From NCBI GenBank assembly GCA_034509495.1, contig CM067507.1:30574892-30638891 (forward strand): a stretch of 64,000 nucleotides of DNA, in the 5' to 3' direction. Positions 12,938 to 24,251 of the stretch are shown in pieces. Every line of letters begins with the position of its first letter. Within the stretch, counting starts at the first letter, position 1. Source of the stretch: Acestrorhynchus altus (Eukaryota > Chordata > Actinopteri > Characiformes > Acestrorhynchidae). The position numbers and the translations under genes are program-made. Below the pieces are notes generated by a model. It had not been told where the DNA came from and did not search any database. It was given only the letters and a program-made list of their open reading frames with translations.

Positions 12938-13319
12938 TCAGGAGTAGAATGGCTGGCCTTTCTCAGGGCTCTGCAGACGGTTGAGACGGGCAAGCTGGGA
13001 TGGGGAGGGTGGGACGTCCTGCCTGTAAGGGCCTTTGGGGGGTGTGGGGGCCATGGCTGGAGGATCAGGTGCCGGAGCCAGTTTGGCCTGAGCTTCCTGC
13101 TCTTTACGTCGCTGCTCCTGCCGCAACAGCTCTTGGGTCTCCAGCAGCACTCGGGCATTCAGGCCAGACGCAGGGGGGCTCAGATAGCCATTAGCACTCC
13201 GGCCCCCCTGATAGCTGGAGTAACGTGGGTTCTCTTTAGCAGACAGAAATACCTCGCCAGGGGGATAGACCTTATCCCAGGAGTCCTGAGACACAGTGCT
13301 TGGGTTTTTACGTGGTTGC
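12938..13319 (-). CDS. pard3: pard3 terminal coding exon (PAR-3 C-terminus)
   Basis: This is the last exon of the PAR-3 polarity scaffold. It begins after a strong acceptor (CTCTCTCTTTTTCTCGTCCAG) with one base completing the Arg codon started in the previous exon, encodes 126 further residues and ends TTCTACTCCTGA. Visible conserved blocks are VSQDSWDKVY, SAKENPRYSSYQG, NARVLLETQELLRQEQRRKE (likely short coiled coil), PPKGPYRQDVPPSPSQ, ARLNRLQSPEKG and the terminal PFYS. They align block for block with the vertebrate PARD3 C-terminus as I remember it. PAR-3 works at tight junctions and apical domains with PAR-6 and aPKC; this region lies beyond the PDZ and aPKC-binding parts and is mostly disordered. 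The linker before PPKGP is proline/alanine-rich and shorter than in human. Whether this is pard3 or a fish duplicate such as pard3ab cannot be decided here. Confidence 0.95.
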
Positions 13320-13820
13320 CTGGACGAGAAAAAGAGAGAGACATAAATGACATATCCCACTAGTTTCATCGGCATTATGATCACATTACTATTATTATTG
13401 GTACTAAATGTGCAAACTATCCCATTTTCTGTTTATATTCATTCAATGAATAACTCAAAATCTCATTTTCCACATTATAAAGATGCTTTCTTGAAGTCAG
13501 GAACACTGAAGCATACATGACATGTAGGCACGATTCAACCTTTGTTTCAGGACTACATGAAAGCCTTTTTGACTGGCATGTATTGAGGTATGGATTAAGA
13601 GTTTAAGGTTTCCACAGAATGGCTCTGCTTGAATAACAGAGCTATGACTGACTCACTGCAACACAATGAGAAAAGAAAGCATTTGATTTGTTCCTACAGT
13701 AATGACAGAGCGGTTTTATTTTGGTTAAATGCAGGATGTGAGAGCTCTGCATGTGTGTGTTCATCTTTGGCCTGTTATAACATGCAGCTGTTGTACGCAG
13801 TATTCATTATTATAATCAGC

Positions 13821-13839
13821 CGCGCGCACACACGCACGC

Positions 13840-13871
<32 letters not shown>

Positions 13872-13875
13872 GCGC
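13821..13875. repeat. (CA)n microsatellite with CG interruptions
   Basis: CA repeat with CG interruptions at both ends (CGCGCGCACACACGCACGCA ... CACGCGCCGG). Confidence 0.9.
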
Positions 13876-14659
13876 CGGCCTGAGTGGATTCATATGGTAC
13901 TGTCCTCTGTGTGTATTCATAGTATGTGGAGAAACTGAGCCAAAAAGAATAAAGGAGTAACTGTCCTCTTGCTGACCTGTGTTATTAACGCTTTAAGATT
14001 AATGCTCTGACAGCAGCATCACTGACCGTTGTAGAAGGAGCCTTTTACCCTCGACCCTCGGAACATGCGGTTCACTCCTCAGAAACATTCCTTCTGGAGT
14101 GTGTTGATAAAACTCAAAATAAATAGCTGATATTTAAGAGTGCCTTAATATTGTCAATGTAACATTAATGAATCTCCTCAGTTATGAAAGCTAGCCGGGA
14201 ATGATGGGCAGGCTGGGAATTGTGAGCCAGGAAAGCTGATGAAGCTAGCCAGGTTCTAGTTGAGTGCTATAGTTAAAGCTGACCCAACCACACCATACTT
14301 AACTAGACACAGAGAGGGCCTGGGGAGGACAGCAACATGTGTTATGTGTTAAGACTCAGCAATTATTACAAAATATTCTTGTTATAGTGTTAGAAACGTA
14401 TTTTTTTATTCAAATCACATATATTTCTAATAAGACACCAATGACAACAACATAAAATGCTCACTAAGAACATCACAGCTGACGGATTGTTTAGTTGAAT
14501 TTTTATTCTTCATAAAACATTGCTTTAACTTTAACATTGGTTCTATAGAGCATCCAGGAGGGTTCCATTATTGATAAGAGTCAAAGAACTACTTTGCTTT
14601 AAGGTTTTGTCTACTATTAATATGACTAATATCAAAATGTATACATATGTGTGAGGCCA

Positions 14660-14985
14660 ATTTCAGTATACACCAAATTAGCCATAACATTATGATCACT
14701 TTCCTTATATAGAGTAGGTCTCCTCATGTTACAAAAGCAGCTCTGACCCACTAAGGCATGGACTCCACAAAACAAGACATCCACACACCCATTAACACAC
14801 ACCAGGACAATTTAGAATAGCCAGTTCTCCAAATCTCCATGTTTTTGGCTGGTGGGAGGACACTGGAGTCCCCACAAGACACCCAGACAGACACATGGAG
14901 AACATCAACATCAGAACTCTGAATCCAAGGCCCCAATGCTGGGAGGTGAACATGCTAACCATCAAGCCACCATGATGTAAATCCC
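14660..14985. mobile_element. Composite non-autonomous repeats
   Basis: The left part (about 14675-14765) carries TTAGCCATAACATTATGATCA, ATAGAGTAGGTCTCCTC and GCATGGACTCCACAA, which I recall as a common fish element with a CATAACATTATGACCAC end. The right part (about 14785-14980) carries GACAATTTAGAATAGCCA, CATGTTTTTGGCTGGTGGGA, GGAGAACATCAAC and ACCATCAAGCCACCATG. This matches the family C copy at 33190-33465 and the tail at 20085-20205. Both are decayed. Confidence 0.6.
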
Positions 14986-15334
14986 AATCCTTGACAGGTG
15001 CAACTGCAACCGAATAATGTTATTCTCTTTAATGATTTAATGTTTTTATTGTTATGGCTTATTGGTGTATAGCCCAGCTTGCAGGGAGAGAGAAGTTTTT
15101 AGATGTAAACATCTTCTTGATGTTACTCTATCATTGCTTTACGCTCAGTCACAAATGAGTTATGTTTCTGTAGGATATGATGATGAGATAATGACAGACC
15201 ACATATACTTTGAGCCAAAACACTTCCGTTTCACCCATCTGGTACATATCAGATATGCTGTGCAAGTATTAATTACAGTACAATCAATGATTTATAAAGG
15301 ATTAAAGACCATAAGCAAAGTTAATCATAGGAAG

Positions 15335-15340
<6 letters not shown>

Positions 15341-15398
<58 letters not shown>

Positions 15399-15417
15399 TG
15401 TGTGTGTGTGTGGGTGG
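15341..15417. repeat. (GT)n microsatellite
   Basis: GT run of nearly 80 nt, interrupted twice by GGGT near its right end. Confidence 0.97.
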
Positions 15418-15459
15418 TCACCTGCTGCTTATTATTAAATGACTGCAGGTATGTCAGAA

Positions 15460-16085
15460 GCATTTCTATTCTTTTCCGTTCTTGCTCTCCTTTTCTTTTC
15501 TTTCTCCATTTGCCTCCCTGGAATTTTTCTCTCCCCACTCTTCTATTCTCTCCCTCCCTCCTCCCATCATCCTCTCTCATCCTACTTCCTTGTCTTTTTA
15601 TACTTCTTCCTTCCCCCTCATTCTTTCTCCCCTTTTATTTCTCTTACTTTTGTTTTCTTTTAATTTCATTGCTCTCATTTTCATCTTCGGCAATCTTCCT
15701 TCTTGTTCATTCTCTCTCTGCTCTTCTTTCTTATTCAATCTCCTTTCACTACTTGTTCAATCTCTTGCTGCTATCTCCTTGTTCAACCCCTTCTCTCCCC
15801 CATTGTTCAACCTCTCTTTGCTCTAGTTCAATCCCCTTCTCTCACCCCTTGTTCAATCTCATTTTGTTCCATCTAGTACAATCTCCCTCTCTCATCCCTT
15901 GTTCAACCTCTCTTTGCTCTAGTTCAATCTCCCTCTCTCACCCTTTGCTCTCTCTCCTTGTTCAATCGCTCTGCTGTCTCCTTGTTCCAGCTCTTTCTTG
16001 CACTTCTTGCTCAATCTCTTTCCTTGTATAAACTCTCACTCCATATGTATCACCTCTATTTTTGTTCAATCTCTTCTTGCTCCTC
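15460..16085. repeat. Polypyrimidine block with degenerate minisatellite
   Basis: The plus strand is over 600 nt of C/T-rich DNA. Between about 15730 and 16080 a core CTTGTTCAAYCTC recurs, for example GTTCAA at 15781, 15805, 15851 and 15901, with spacings of 24, 46 and 50 nt. One nearly perfect pair is TTGTTCAACCTCTCTTTGCT at 15803 and 15899. The long leucine/serine-rich open frame here is a by-product of the repeat and is not a gene. Confidence 0.8.
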
Positions 16086-16200
16086 ATTCAAGGTTCAAGG
16101 TTCATAGTTATACACAGTACAACATGCAGGGAAATGCTTTTTTTTACAACTGTCTGCACCCACAGATCAATAGTGGAGAAGGTAGAAGGTAAACAGAATA
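16085..16200 (-). mobile_element. Retroelement tail-like fragment
   Basis: CAAGGTTCAAGGTTCATAG, ACACAGTACAACATGCAGGGAA, then CACCCACAGATCAATAGTGG. Read on the minus strand it resembles 3' untranslated tails of fish non-LTR elements. No coding remains, and the identification is weak. Confidence 0.3.
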
Positions 16201-17091
16201 AATATGTGCAATTCTGAGTAGAAAGAATAAATAAATATCTAATCATTCCTTATATATCATCTACATCATTTCTTTTCCAACCTTTCTTTCCTTTCCTTCC
16301 AACCTGCTCTCTCATTTCTTTGGAGCAGATTTTATATAGTGGCTGTGAGAAGCTGTTAAAATATGAATGAAAACTGTAGAATTAAAAGTCTGAAATAAAA
16401 AAAAAAAAAATCTCTAACGTCCAAATCTAAAGACATTTAGAAATGTAGAAATCCAAGCCAGACAAGTTTTTAGATCCTACAGAGAGGTTGTAAGGTCACC
16501 TGACTCACTTTCTTTGGTCTCACTTTCTTTCTCACCCCTTCTTGCTCTCTCTCTCTAATCCTTCTCCAAACATTAAGTTCTTCATTACTTCAGCACTAAT
16601 TCTGCACAGTAGAGCCATTTGCTCTTGTTATCTCCATCACTCTACAGTCTGCATTCAACTATGCTGCTATTGGTCAGAATCAGGCCTGGCCAGTCCATCA
16701 GCACGCCTAATGAGCTAACTGCACACTCCAAAGGTCAGAGGTCGCTTCTCAGTCTTCTGACCTGGCTCAGCGGGTGCTGCGAGATTATGGCAGGAATGCG
16801 TATCAAGTAGCCGGGGATTGTGAGACGCTTCCTTACAGGCTGGATCTGGACCCCAGCCCTGGAGGATAACCAGATGACACTTAGATTGAAGCATATCCAA
16901 TAGCAGTGGTGCCACGGGCGATAGCTTCAGACGGAGAGGAAAAGTGGATGCGGATCGCTTGCATTGATTAGTGTCATTATGTCTGTATTGGGTGTCAACA
17001 TCTCTATTGACTCCCGGAGTCACCGCCCTGCCTTGGGAGAGGTGCAGGAGGAGAAATGGATTTGTTTATGAAGAACACCCTCAAACAAAAA

Positions 17092-17115
17092 TACACACAC
17101 ACACACACACACACA
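17092..17115. repeat. Short (CA)n microsatellite
   Basis: Twelve CA units followed by TATATAT. Confidence 0.9.
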
Positions 17116-17184
17116 TATATTTTTGTTTTTCAATGACAGGATGTGGGTTCCATGTGCATATATATGTGCAAAGGTTTCAAAAGT

Positions 17185-17219
17185 ATACATTCAGCTACTT
17201 GCTGACACAGATGTGCAAA

Positions 17220-17306
<87 letters not shown>

Positions 17307-17645
17307 TTTCTGCCCCTTTACAGGAGCACTGCCGATAGAATAGATGTCTCTGAGGCACATGAACCTATTTGCCACCATTCCTAACACCAGGCGTAGGATA
17401 GAGGAATATAAAGCACACCCAGCTTTGAGCTTTGGGGCAGTGGGACTGCGTTCTCTGAAATGATGGTGCTCTATTTGTGGGATGAGCTATAGAGTTGTTT
17501 GGGTTTTGTGCAGGGGTGAGCTGGGGTGGTGATCATTCAGCATTCAACACTTTTGTCATGGCAGTCAAATCCTCACATCAATGCTCCAAAATCAGGCAGA
17601 AAGCCATACCTACGCTTGTCCCAATACTTTTGTCAGTGTAGGGTA
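17185..17645 (-). mobile_element. Family B element copy 2, containing a (CA)n expansion
   Basis: Read in reverse, it has the family B blocks: CCAATACTTTTGTC at the right terminus (17620-17633), ATTTTGGAGCATTG, TGAATGATCACCACCCCAGC, AGAGAACGCAGTCCCACTGC and TATTCCTCTATCCTACGCCTGG, then CACATCTGTGTCAGCAA (17200-17215). The family's internal GTGTGCATTTGCACATCTG motif has expanded here into an 80-nt CA microsatellite. Confidence 0.7.
17222..17304. repeat. (CA)n microsatellite within family B element
   Basis: About 41 pure CA units at the site of the short internal CACACA motif of family B. Confidence 0.97.
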
Positions 17646-17699
17646 TTTTTCATGCAGTATAGTATTAAATTTCATATCTAAAGGTCTAAACATCTCTTT

Positions 17700-18330
17700 T
17701 CAAAACTATGTGCATTAAAAATGAGTGCCCCAGAAGACAAGAGTGTCAGTGAGGTCAGGTACTGACGAAGGATTCAGTTCATCCAGAATGCGTTTGAAGG
17801 CGTTAAGGTCAAGACTCAGACCAGACAAGTTCTTCCACACTAGTAAACCGTTTCTGTATGGACTGCATTTTGAACAGAGGCAGCAGTGTTATGTTTCTGT
17901 GTCCACTTAAGACCTTTAATCTCAACTCCTACCAAACTTTATAATTGGCACTAAAAATGCAGGCAGGTAGTGTCCTCCTGTATCCACCAAATCCAGACTC
18001 ATCTTCCAAAACTGCCAGAGAGACAATCATGATTCATTATTCAGTTACTACACCTTTAAAACAGTAATAGAGAGCTGATTATGCTTGGAGGAGCCGTTCT
18101 CTTACATCAGCCAACACTACCAAAAATTATGCTGAGTGACGGGGAAAGCAAGAGCCATCCTACTGAAGATGATCAGACCAATGCTTCAATGCAAGTTCCA
18201 CTCAGGTGTGAGGATGAACAGTTCTTGTGCTAATGACGCTTCCAGAGGCTAGTGTTTCTGAGCTGTTGTTGCATCTTGATGTTTTTATGTTACTATAGCA
18301 GCACTTACAGTTGGCTGGTGTAGTTTTAGC
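17700..18330 (+). mobile_element. Hybrid non-autonomous DNA-element relic
   Basis: Starts with a family-B-like piece (GACAAGAGTGTCAGTGAGGTC, 17738-17758), then continues with CACACTAGTAAACCGTTTCTGTATG, CACCAAACTTTATAATTGGCAC-like sequence (from about 17930), GGCAGGTAGTGTCCTCCTGT and CCACCAAATCCAGACTCATC. The second set matches my recollection of another common fish element (ACTTTACAGTTGGCACTATG ... AACCCAGACTCGTC). It is decayed and non-coding. Confidence 0.5.
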
Positions 18331-19612
18331 AGCCACAATTTATCTCCAGATAGGTAGATCAATCACAGCATTTATTTATTTATTTTTTTATTCTCTTGTC
18401 CTCTTTTTTCTGTCTGAATTCAGCACTGGTCTGATCATTTTAGTCCTGTTGAAGTGCATCTCACTGGTTTTCCAGGCAGATATAATGCTGCATTGAAGGC
18501 TTTAAGTTCCTGTAATGTTATGTACTTACTGTTTGTAGGGATGCGAGAGTTTTATCACAAAGTGTAAGAGTTTTATTACAGAAATTCCCCAATTAAACTA
18601 ATCCAATCTGCAAGAGTCTAGCAGAGACTAAATGGCAGTGTGAATCATTAAATCCCGATTTTAAAGTCCTTTCTAGAAATGTGCAATATGATTATACTGC
18701 AGTTTTCGTTTGTTTATTGTTTGTTTTTGGGGGGTACTGGTTATGTATCTACAAACACTCCAACAATCGACTGACAGACTTGTCGCCGCATGAGAAATGA
18801 CAGATTCTGTAACTGTAAATATCCTGCACTGTACTGCAGGCTTGAAAAAACAAAAACATCCATGCAGGGAAGACCACACACACGCATACACACACACGAA
18901 TGCCCTCAAAGACCCAGCAACCCAGCACTCCCAAGCACACATACAGACACTGCACAAACACACTGTTACACATTCCTCTAGCAATTACCTAAAGAGCATA
19001 ATCTGATACTCTGGAAAACAAATGAAACTGCTCTAATCTCTACAGTCTCTTTTCTTCCATTTTACCAAATAGCTTTCCACCATAAGTGACTTTGGCACAC
19101 TTTCCTCTAGGAAAACACGGTGGACGGGAACATTATTAAATACCGGATGGAAAAACGAAAAGGAAAAAATAAATTCACTTCAGTGGCACTTTTGGTTAGG
19201 CTTGTTTGTAATTTTTGTAAACATGTAAAATCTTTAAAGATGTCATTATGATTTTTTATACAGAAAGCAGTACATGTGCTGAGAAACTGAGGTGCTGTTA
19301 ATGACATTGATAAAAACTGAATGGCAATGCAAGATCTACTGCGAGCATGGAGTTTAGTACAGCGATACCACTTCTATAGTGCCTCTATACAAGCCTCTAG
19401 TATATTTTCTAGCCTCTACGTTTTTCAATGCTATCCCCACTGTTGTGGTTTAAGCACAACCTACATGGCCATCTAAATACATCTGACTTAAACTGGCTGT
19501 TATCTTATGGCATACCTTATCTGTATTTGTTGTTATTTGTTTATTTCATCATAAATTAACAAAACAAACACACATTACAGTTTCATTTGGCAATGTATGT
19601 ACATTAACATGT

Positions 19613-19662
19613 AATGAATGAATGAATGAATGAATGAATGAATGAATGAATAAATAAATAAA
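19613..19662. repeat. (TGAA)n / (TAAA)n tetranucleotide
   Basis: About nine GAAT units followed by three AAAT units. Confidence 0.95.
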
Positions 19663-20084
19663 CACTTTTACTCTATTGTGGATTATTATTATGATAAGAG
19701 CGACAACAGCAGCCATAGTTTTGTTTTTTTAGACATTCTCTTTACCAAGTTTTGAGCTCTTTCTGAGTTCTCCACTCTGATACTCCACTGGACGAAAAGT
19801 TTAAAAGCATTCTTATCAGAGGGGTCTCGAAATCCCCAAATAGCTTTAATGTCAAATGTATTACTGCATTTGAATTCACTTTTCTCTACTAATATAGAGA
19901 ATGAATGCTGCTACTATAAATCAAAAATGTTATGTTTATGTAACTTATGAATACATTGTTAATAGGTATTTCCACATCAATGTGAATTTCTTATCTGCTG
20001 GTTGGGGTTGTGGTGGCTCTGGAAACTACACAATCATTAAAAGAATGCCAAGAATACCCCCCTATATCCTTCCCTATATACCAT

Positions 20085-20205
20085 AGGTACCACACACTCT
20101 TTTTGGATGGGAGGGAGAAATTCCACGCAGACACTAGGAACTCCAGGCCCCCAGAGCTGTGTGACACAGACTACCTGCTGCTCCATTGTGCTGCCCAAAG
20201 AAAGT
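20085..20205. repeat. Family C repeat tail
   Basis: GGGAGAAATTCCACGCAGACAC, ACTCCAGGCCCCCAGAGCTG and TGTGACACAGACTACCTGCTGCTCCATTGTGCTGCCC. This corresponds to the 3' part of the abundant family also seen at 14785-14980 and 33190-33465. Only this end is preserved. Confidence 0.55.
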
Positions 20206-21064
20206 ACTGATTTTGTTTTTTAAACAAAGTGAACCCCTTACCAATAGAAGAACCACATTAGGCTTTATAAAGAACCATGTGCAAAAGAGATGTAGAGAAA
20301 CCTTTAAATCGGTAAAGAAAAAGCACATTAGACTCTTCACACAAACATGGTTCTGTATGCACTGGAGTTCTTCCATTGTATTGCTCACCTTTATTAGTGT
20401 TGTGTTAGAAAAGACAGTAGAAATGCTGAAATTACTCAAACTGATACATTTACTATGAACAACATGAACAGACATAAGAACTGCAGATTTCTTGGAGTTA
20501 AAAAAGACAAACCCAAAGTTTGAGGCATGAGGTGAGATACAAGGAAGACAGAGAGAACACGTTTTAAGAATAAAAAATGCCAAAAAAGGCAAAAACTCTG
20601 AGATGAACAAGCTAAATTTAATTACAAAAAAAGTTTCTGTGTTTCTGAGCATGCCAGTGTCTGCTGCCTTCAATGCACTGGTTAGGAAAAGATTAAGCAG
20701 ATACAGAAAAGCCTGATATCAAACAGAGCCTCGGGCCACAGAGACATTTCACTCACTCTGAGTTTTACTGACATTTAAATTAAAAAAAGAGGAAGGAGGA
20801 AACAGTGAGTGAAGGAGGGACGAGAGAAGAAGAAACAGACGGAGATACAGCCACTAAACCGCCCTGAAAAACCTGAGCGAGGCCCAGAGGACTGTGGCTG
20901 CCAAGATAAACTTCCCACTGAAAGCAGGTTCTTCAGACCCTCTTTATTGAGTTTTAAAGAGCAGAAGAACTGCAGCCATTCAGACAGACAGACACTCACA
21001 CTCACACACACACGCCTGCAGGATCTGTGTACAAAAGCCATGTTACAGCTTCTTCCTCACATGT

Positions 21065-21065
<1 letters not shown>

Positions 21066-21102
<37 letters not shown>
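21066..21102. repeat. (CA)n microsatellite
   Basis: About 18 pure CA units. Confidence 0.95.
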
Positions 21103-21107
<5 letters not shown>

Positions 21108-21192
21108 ATCTCCTAGCATGTGTGAGGAGTTGAGCGTGACTAAGGAAGACGTCCGGCTGAAGGACAGCACAAAGCTCATGGGGAGTAATTTA

Positions 21193-21262
<70 letters not shown>

Positions 21263-21280
21263 TAGAGAGAGAGTGAGTGT
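21193..21280. repeat. Compound (GT)n(GA)n microsatellite
   Basis: A short GT run changes into a long GA run with a few interruptions. Confidence 0.95.
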
Positions 21281-21349
21281 TTATGTGGATGTGCGAGAAA
21301 GAATCTTTAACATGGCTTTAGTACACAGATCCGTACACAGAGCCTGCAG

Positions 21350-21351
<2 letters not shown>

Positions 21352-21437
<86 letters not shown>
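21352..21437. repeat. (GT)n microsatellite
   Basis: About 43 pure GT units, 70 nt from the compound GT/GA array. Confidence 0.97.
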
Positions 21438-21441
<4 letters not shown>

Positions 21442-22104
21442 CTTACAGCCAACTAACAATGATCACTTATTTTTATTTCATATACAATCATCATAAAATG
21501 ATTTGATTAAATAAGTGTAAAGACAAAACCCAGTCAACTGGATCATCTACATAGTTTCACTGCAGTTTTAACGAGATTCATCTAATTCTCACTTTCATAT
21601 GTGAATGAAGGCTTGGTTCAGAGTCTGTTAAGGGTTATAGTTGCTCAACAAACAGGGTCCAGCATCTAAAATATCCATGTTGAGCTTCCCTTAATCCCAT
21701 CTGGAAAAGTGAGTAATTTAATCATGTATTCCTTCTGATCGTGGAGCAGATTTATTCAGCATCATTACCATTTATACCATTATAGCAATATTTTATGAAT
21801 AAAAATGACACCAGCAGAACTCTAGTGAAAACAACACTGCATGTACACTGCTTCGGCACATCAACAGACTTGAACACACTCCTTCTTCAGCTGACCGCAT
21901 GTGGACATAATTAAATGCATAACTTATTATTAAAACATTGGAAAAAGATTTTAAAATGATCCCAAATATTTAACGTTCATGTTTAAAATTGCTTGTTATA
22001 AGTGCATGTGTTTAACATTAATTTCATAGGATATTTACATCCCACCATGTTTTTCCTCTTGGAATTTGAATTTTGGAGGCACTGCGGCTGAGTATAAACA
22101 TGTG

Positions 22105-22150
22105 GATCTTTGAAATGCTATTCTCAATAAAGTTCTATTCTATTATTATT
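22105..22150 (+). mobile_element. LINE 3' tail fragment
   Basis: TTCTCAATAAAGTTCTATTC followed by a short (TATTA)-like tail. This is the usual ending of L2/CR1-like fish LINEs. Only the tail is left. Confidence 0.45.
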
Positions 22151-22536
22151 CTTCATGGATTGTAATAATCCATATTGCTCTACTGTACCTTTAGAGAAAT
22201 ACTGCATCATAATGTTTTAAATAGATAGAAAATGTCACATCCAGTACATTGTGGGCACCTGACATCGACTGACTTATTCTGCATAAAGTTTATCTCAGCT
22301 CAGCTTTGGCCACACTGCATCCCTTGGACCCATGATGCATTGAGTGACCGTGTCTGATAGAACCAACAGTGTCAGTGAACACTTTACAATGACCCATATT
22401 TTAGCTCTGCGCCACTTGGCAAGTAAACAATGTGTTTTAGTTATTTATCTATAAGCTCAGTGGGCAACATTCTTTTATTTATTATTTATTATATATTTTA
22501 TTTATTTTATTCATTATTTATCGTAATAACATTTAT

Positions 22537-22725
22537 GGCATTTAGCAGACATTCTTATCCAGAGCGACTTACAAGATTAGTTACATTACAGAGGTGGGCC
22601 AGAGTAGTGTTAGGAGTCTTGCTCAAGGAATCTTACTGGTGTGGCACAGCGGACTGGGAAAGGAACCCCAGTCTCCCACATGGTGTGGTAGCTCACTGAT
22701 GGTGTTATCTGTTGCACCACATCAA
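22537..22725 (+). repeat. Common fish repeat with 'TTTAGCAGAC...GAGCGACTTACAA' core
   Basis: Begins GGCATTTAGCAGACATTCTT then ATCCAGAGCGACTTACAAGA. Further in it has GAGTCTTGCTCAAGGAATCTTACTGGTG and GGGAAAGGAACCCCAGTCTCC, ending at a GTTGCACCAC. I recognise this as one of the most widespread short interspersed repeats of teleost genomes. Confidence 0.7.
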
Positions 22726-22880
22726 CTATTTGTTGTTCAAAATAATAAATGGACAGCACTCCAAATAAGGTAAAAAAAAAAGTTAAATATACATGTCAGA
22801 CTTTAATTTTGAAATTTGAACACAGTGAGCTAAAAAAAAGAGAGCAAACAGCCCCTCCCTTCACATTTTTCCCTTTTTTT

Positions 22881-22990
22881 TAGTAACCTAATATGTGGAT
22901 CATTGATGTCATCTGCCCTGCCACTTTTCACTGATCAGTCAGAGTCTGCATGGAGGTCAAGCATGCCTGCAAAGTGTGGATCTCAAATTC
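22881..22990. repeat. Family A repeat, partial copy 3
   Basis: GATGTCATCTGCCCTGCCAC..TT..CTGATCAGTCAGAGTCTGCATG matches 4846-4892, and the following GGTCAAGCAT resembles 4896-4905. Only about 100 nt are shared. Confidence 0.55.
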
Positions 22991-23077
22991 TAGGAGTTAA
23001 AAAAAAATATTACTAACTTTATTTTTCAAAAGTTGGTCAAAGGGATTCCTGAAGGCTGTACGTGTGTTTTCTCTTAC

Positions 23078-23205
23078 CTTGGTAGTGAGTTGTACTGTCG
23101 TTGTGACTGAGTGAAGGCATCTTGGTCATCTTGTCTCTGTCGCTGCATCTGGACTTCTACAGAAACAGAATGGCGTCCCGTCTGACTGTAGGCTGCAGCG
23201 TTGGC
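23078..23205 (-). CDS. pard3: pard3 internal exon (second from last)
   Basis: A 128-nt exon, in phase 0 at its 5' end and leaving two bases (AG) of an Arg codon at its 3' end. The acceptor reads TTCTCTACAG and the donor AAG|GTAAGAG. It encodes 42 complete residues, including TGRHSVSVEVQMQRQRQ and QRQYNSLPR. These match the vertebrate PARD3 segment that follows the EQPW motif and precedes SRKN..SVSQDSW. The middle stretch DDQDAFTQS is the divergent part relative to the mammalian protein I remember. Codons are joined correctly with both neighbouring exons, so no frameshift is present. It is part of the C-terminal cytoplasmic region of the scaffold, rich in Gln/Arg. Confidence 0.93.
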
Positions 23206-24002
23206 CTGTAGAGAACATGCGCACACACAGTTACATAATGGTATTTATTGTGCACCGACACACAGTAACAAATATCTACACCAGCATTTCAGCATGAGGA
23301 TTTTATTTAAGCCCATTAATACACTCAACCCCAACACAGCGCAGAGCTCAACCCCATGCACATTCTTCACCCCTGACCTCCACCACACGTGTGACTCACA
23401 GTGATGGAGAGCTCGTTTGTGAGTGAAGCCGATTACCTTCACATGCAATGGAACAACTCTAATGAGCAACACTGTTATTCCATGACAACACAATTAGGTG
23501 TGAGAGCGGCTGGGCTAGTGTTTGCTGACCCAAAGCACTAACTCGAATGCTGTACACACATTTGGAGGAAAGTACACAAACGACCATGTCACAGCAAGGA
23601 CAAGTCTTTAATGTCCTCTGAAAAAGGGCTTTGTCTTTAGTGAGCAGCTGTGAAAACACAGGAATTAAAGCCCTCGCTGGAGTCGGTTCCATTAAAAACA
23701 GGGAAACCAAGGCAATTACATGTGTGTCTAATGAAGAGCGCGCAGAGACCACTCTAGATACACACGCACTGCAGCAGCCAGTATCACATGAGGGCACGGG
23801 GAGAGGAATTCACCGTGCACTTTTCACTGTGTGCTTTTTCACAAATGAGGAGGACATAATTAGTTATAGAAATTATATTTTTAAATGAGATTTGAAGAAG
23901 GAAATAAACCCCAATCTTGTAGCCTGAGGATAGAAATGAGGAGAATGTACAGGAATGTGAATTACCTTAATTTCCCGATGGCTTGTGAGGCTGTGTGTGT
24001 GT

Positions 24003-24030
24003 GTGGCTGTGTGTGTGTGTGTGTGTGTAT
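24003..24030. repeat. Short (GT)n microsatellite
   Basis: GT run from about 23993, interrupted by GGCTG. Confidence 0.85.
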
Positions 24031-24251
24031 ATACTTTAAAGAAATAAAAATCAGAGAACGCAACAGAAAACAAACCTACCTTATGACCATGAAATGCATG
24101 AAAAGCACTTATTAATTAAAGGTGTAAAAACACGTTATTGTTGTTAATAAAATAAGGATTAGAATTAAAAAGTGTGACTTTACAGGAAAATACAAAAAAA
24201 CAAACAAAAAACAAACAAACAAAAAAAAAACAACATATCTCTGCATACTTT

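Larger units (their letters stand above)
13320..23077 (-). other. pard3 intron (last intron)
   Basis: Intron of 9758 nt between the penultimate and last visible pard3 exons. On the minus strand it opens GTAAGAG and ends TCGTCCAG. It contains microsatellites, a pyrimidine-rich minisatellite block, family A, B and C repeats and a hybrid non-autonomous relic, listed individually. The stretches 13880-14640, 16210-17090, 18330-19600, 20210-21060 and 21440-22530 hold no recognisable gene, only unique AT-rich DNA with scattered simple sequence and short repeat tails. Confidence 0.9.

Noticed and set aside
12863..13363. Plus-strand open frame of 166 codons
   Set aside because: It is the antisense shadow of the terminal pard3 exon, whose minus-strand frame matches a known conserved protein.
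15342..16031. Plus-strand open frame of 229 codons, apparently hydrophobic like a membrane protein
   Set aside because: It starts in a GT microsatellite (Cys-Val repeats) and continues through the pyrimidine minisatellite; the Leu/Ser/Phe content is what C/T-rich DNA encodes in any frame.
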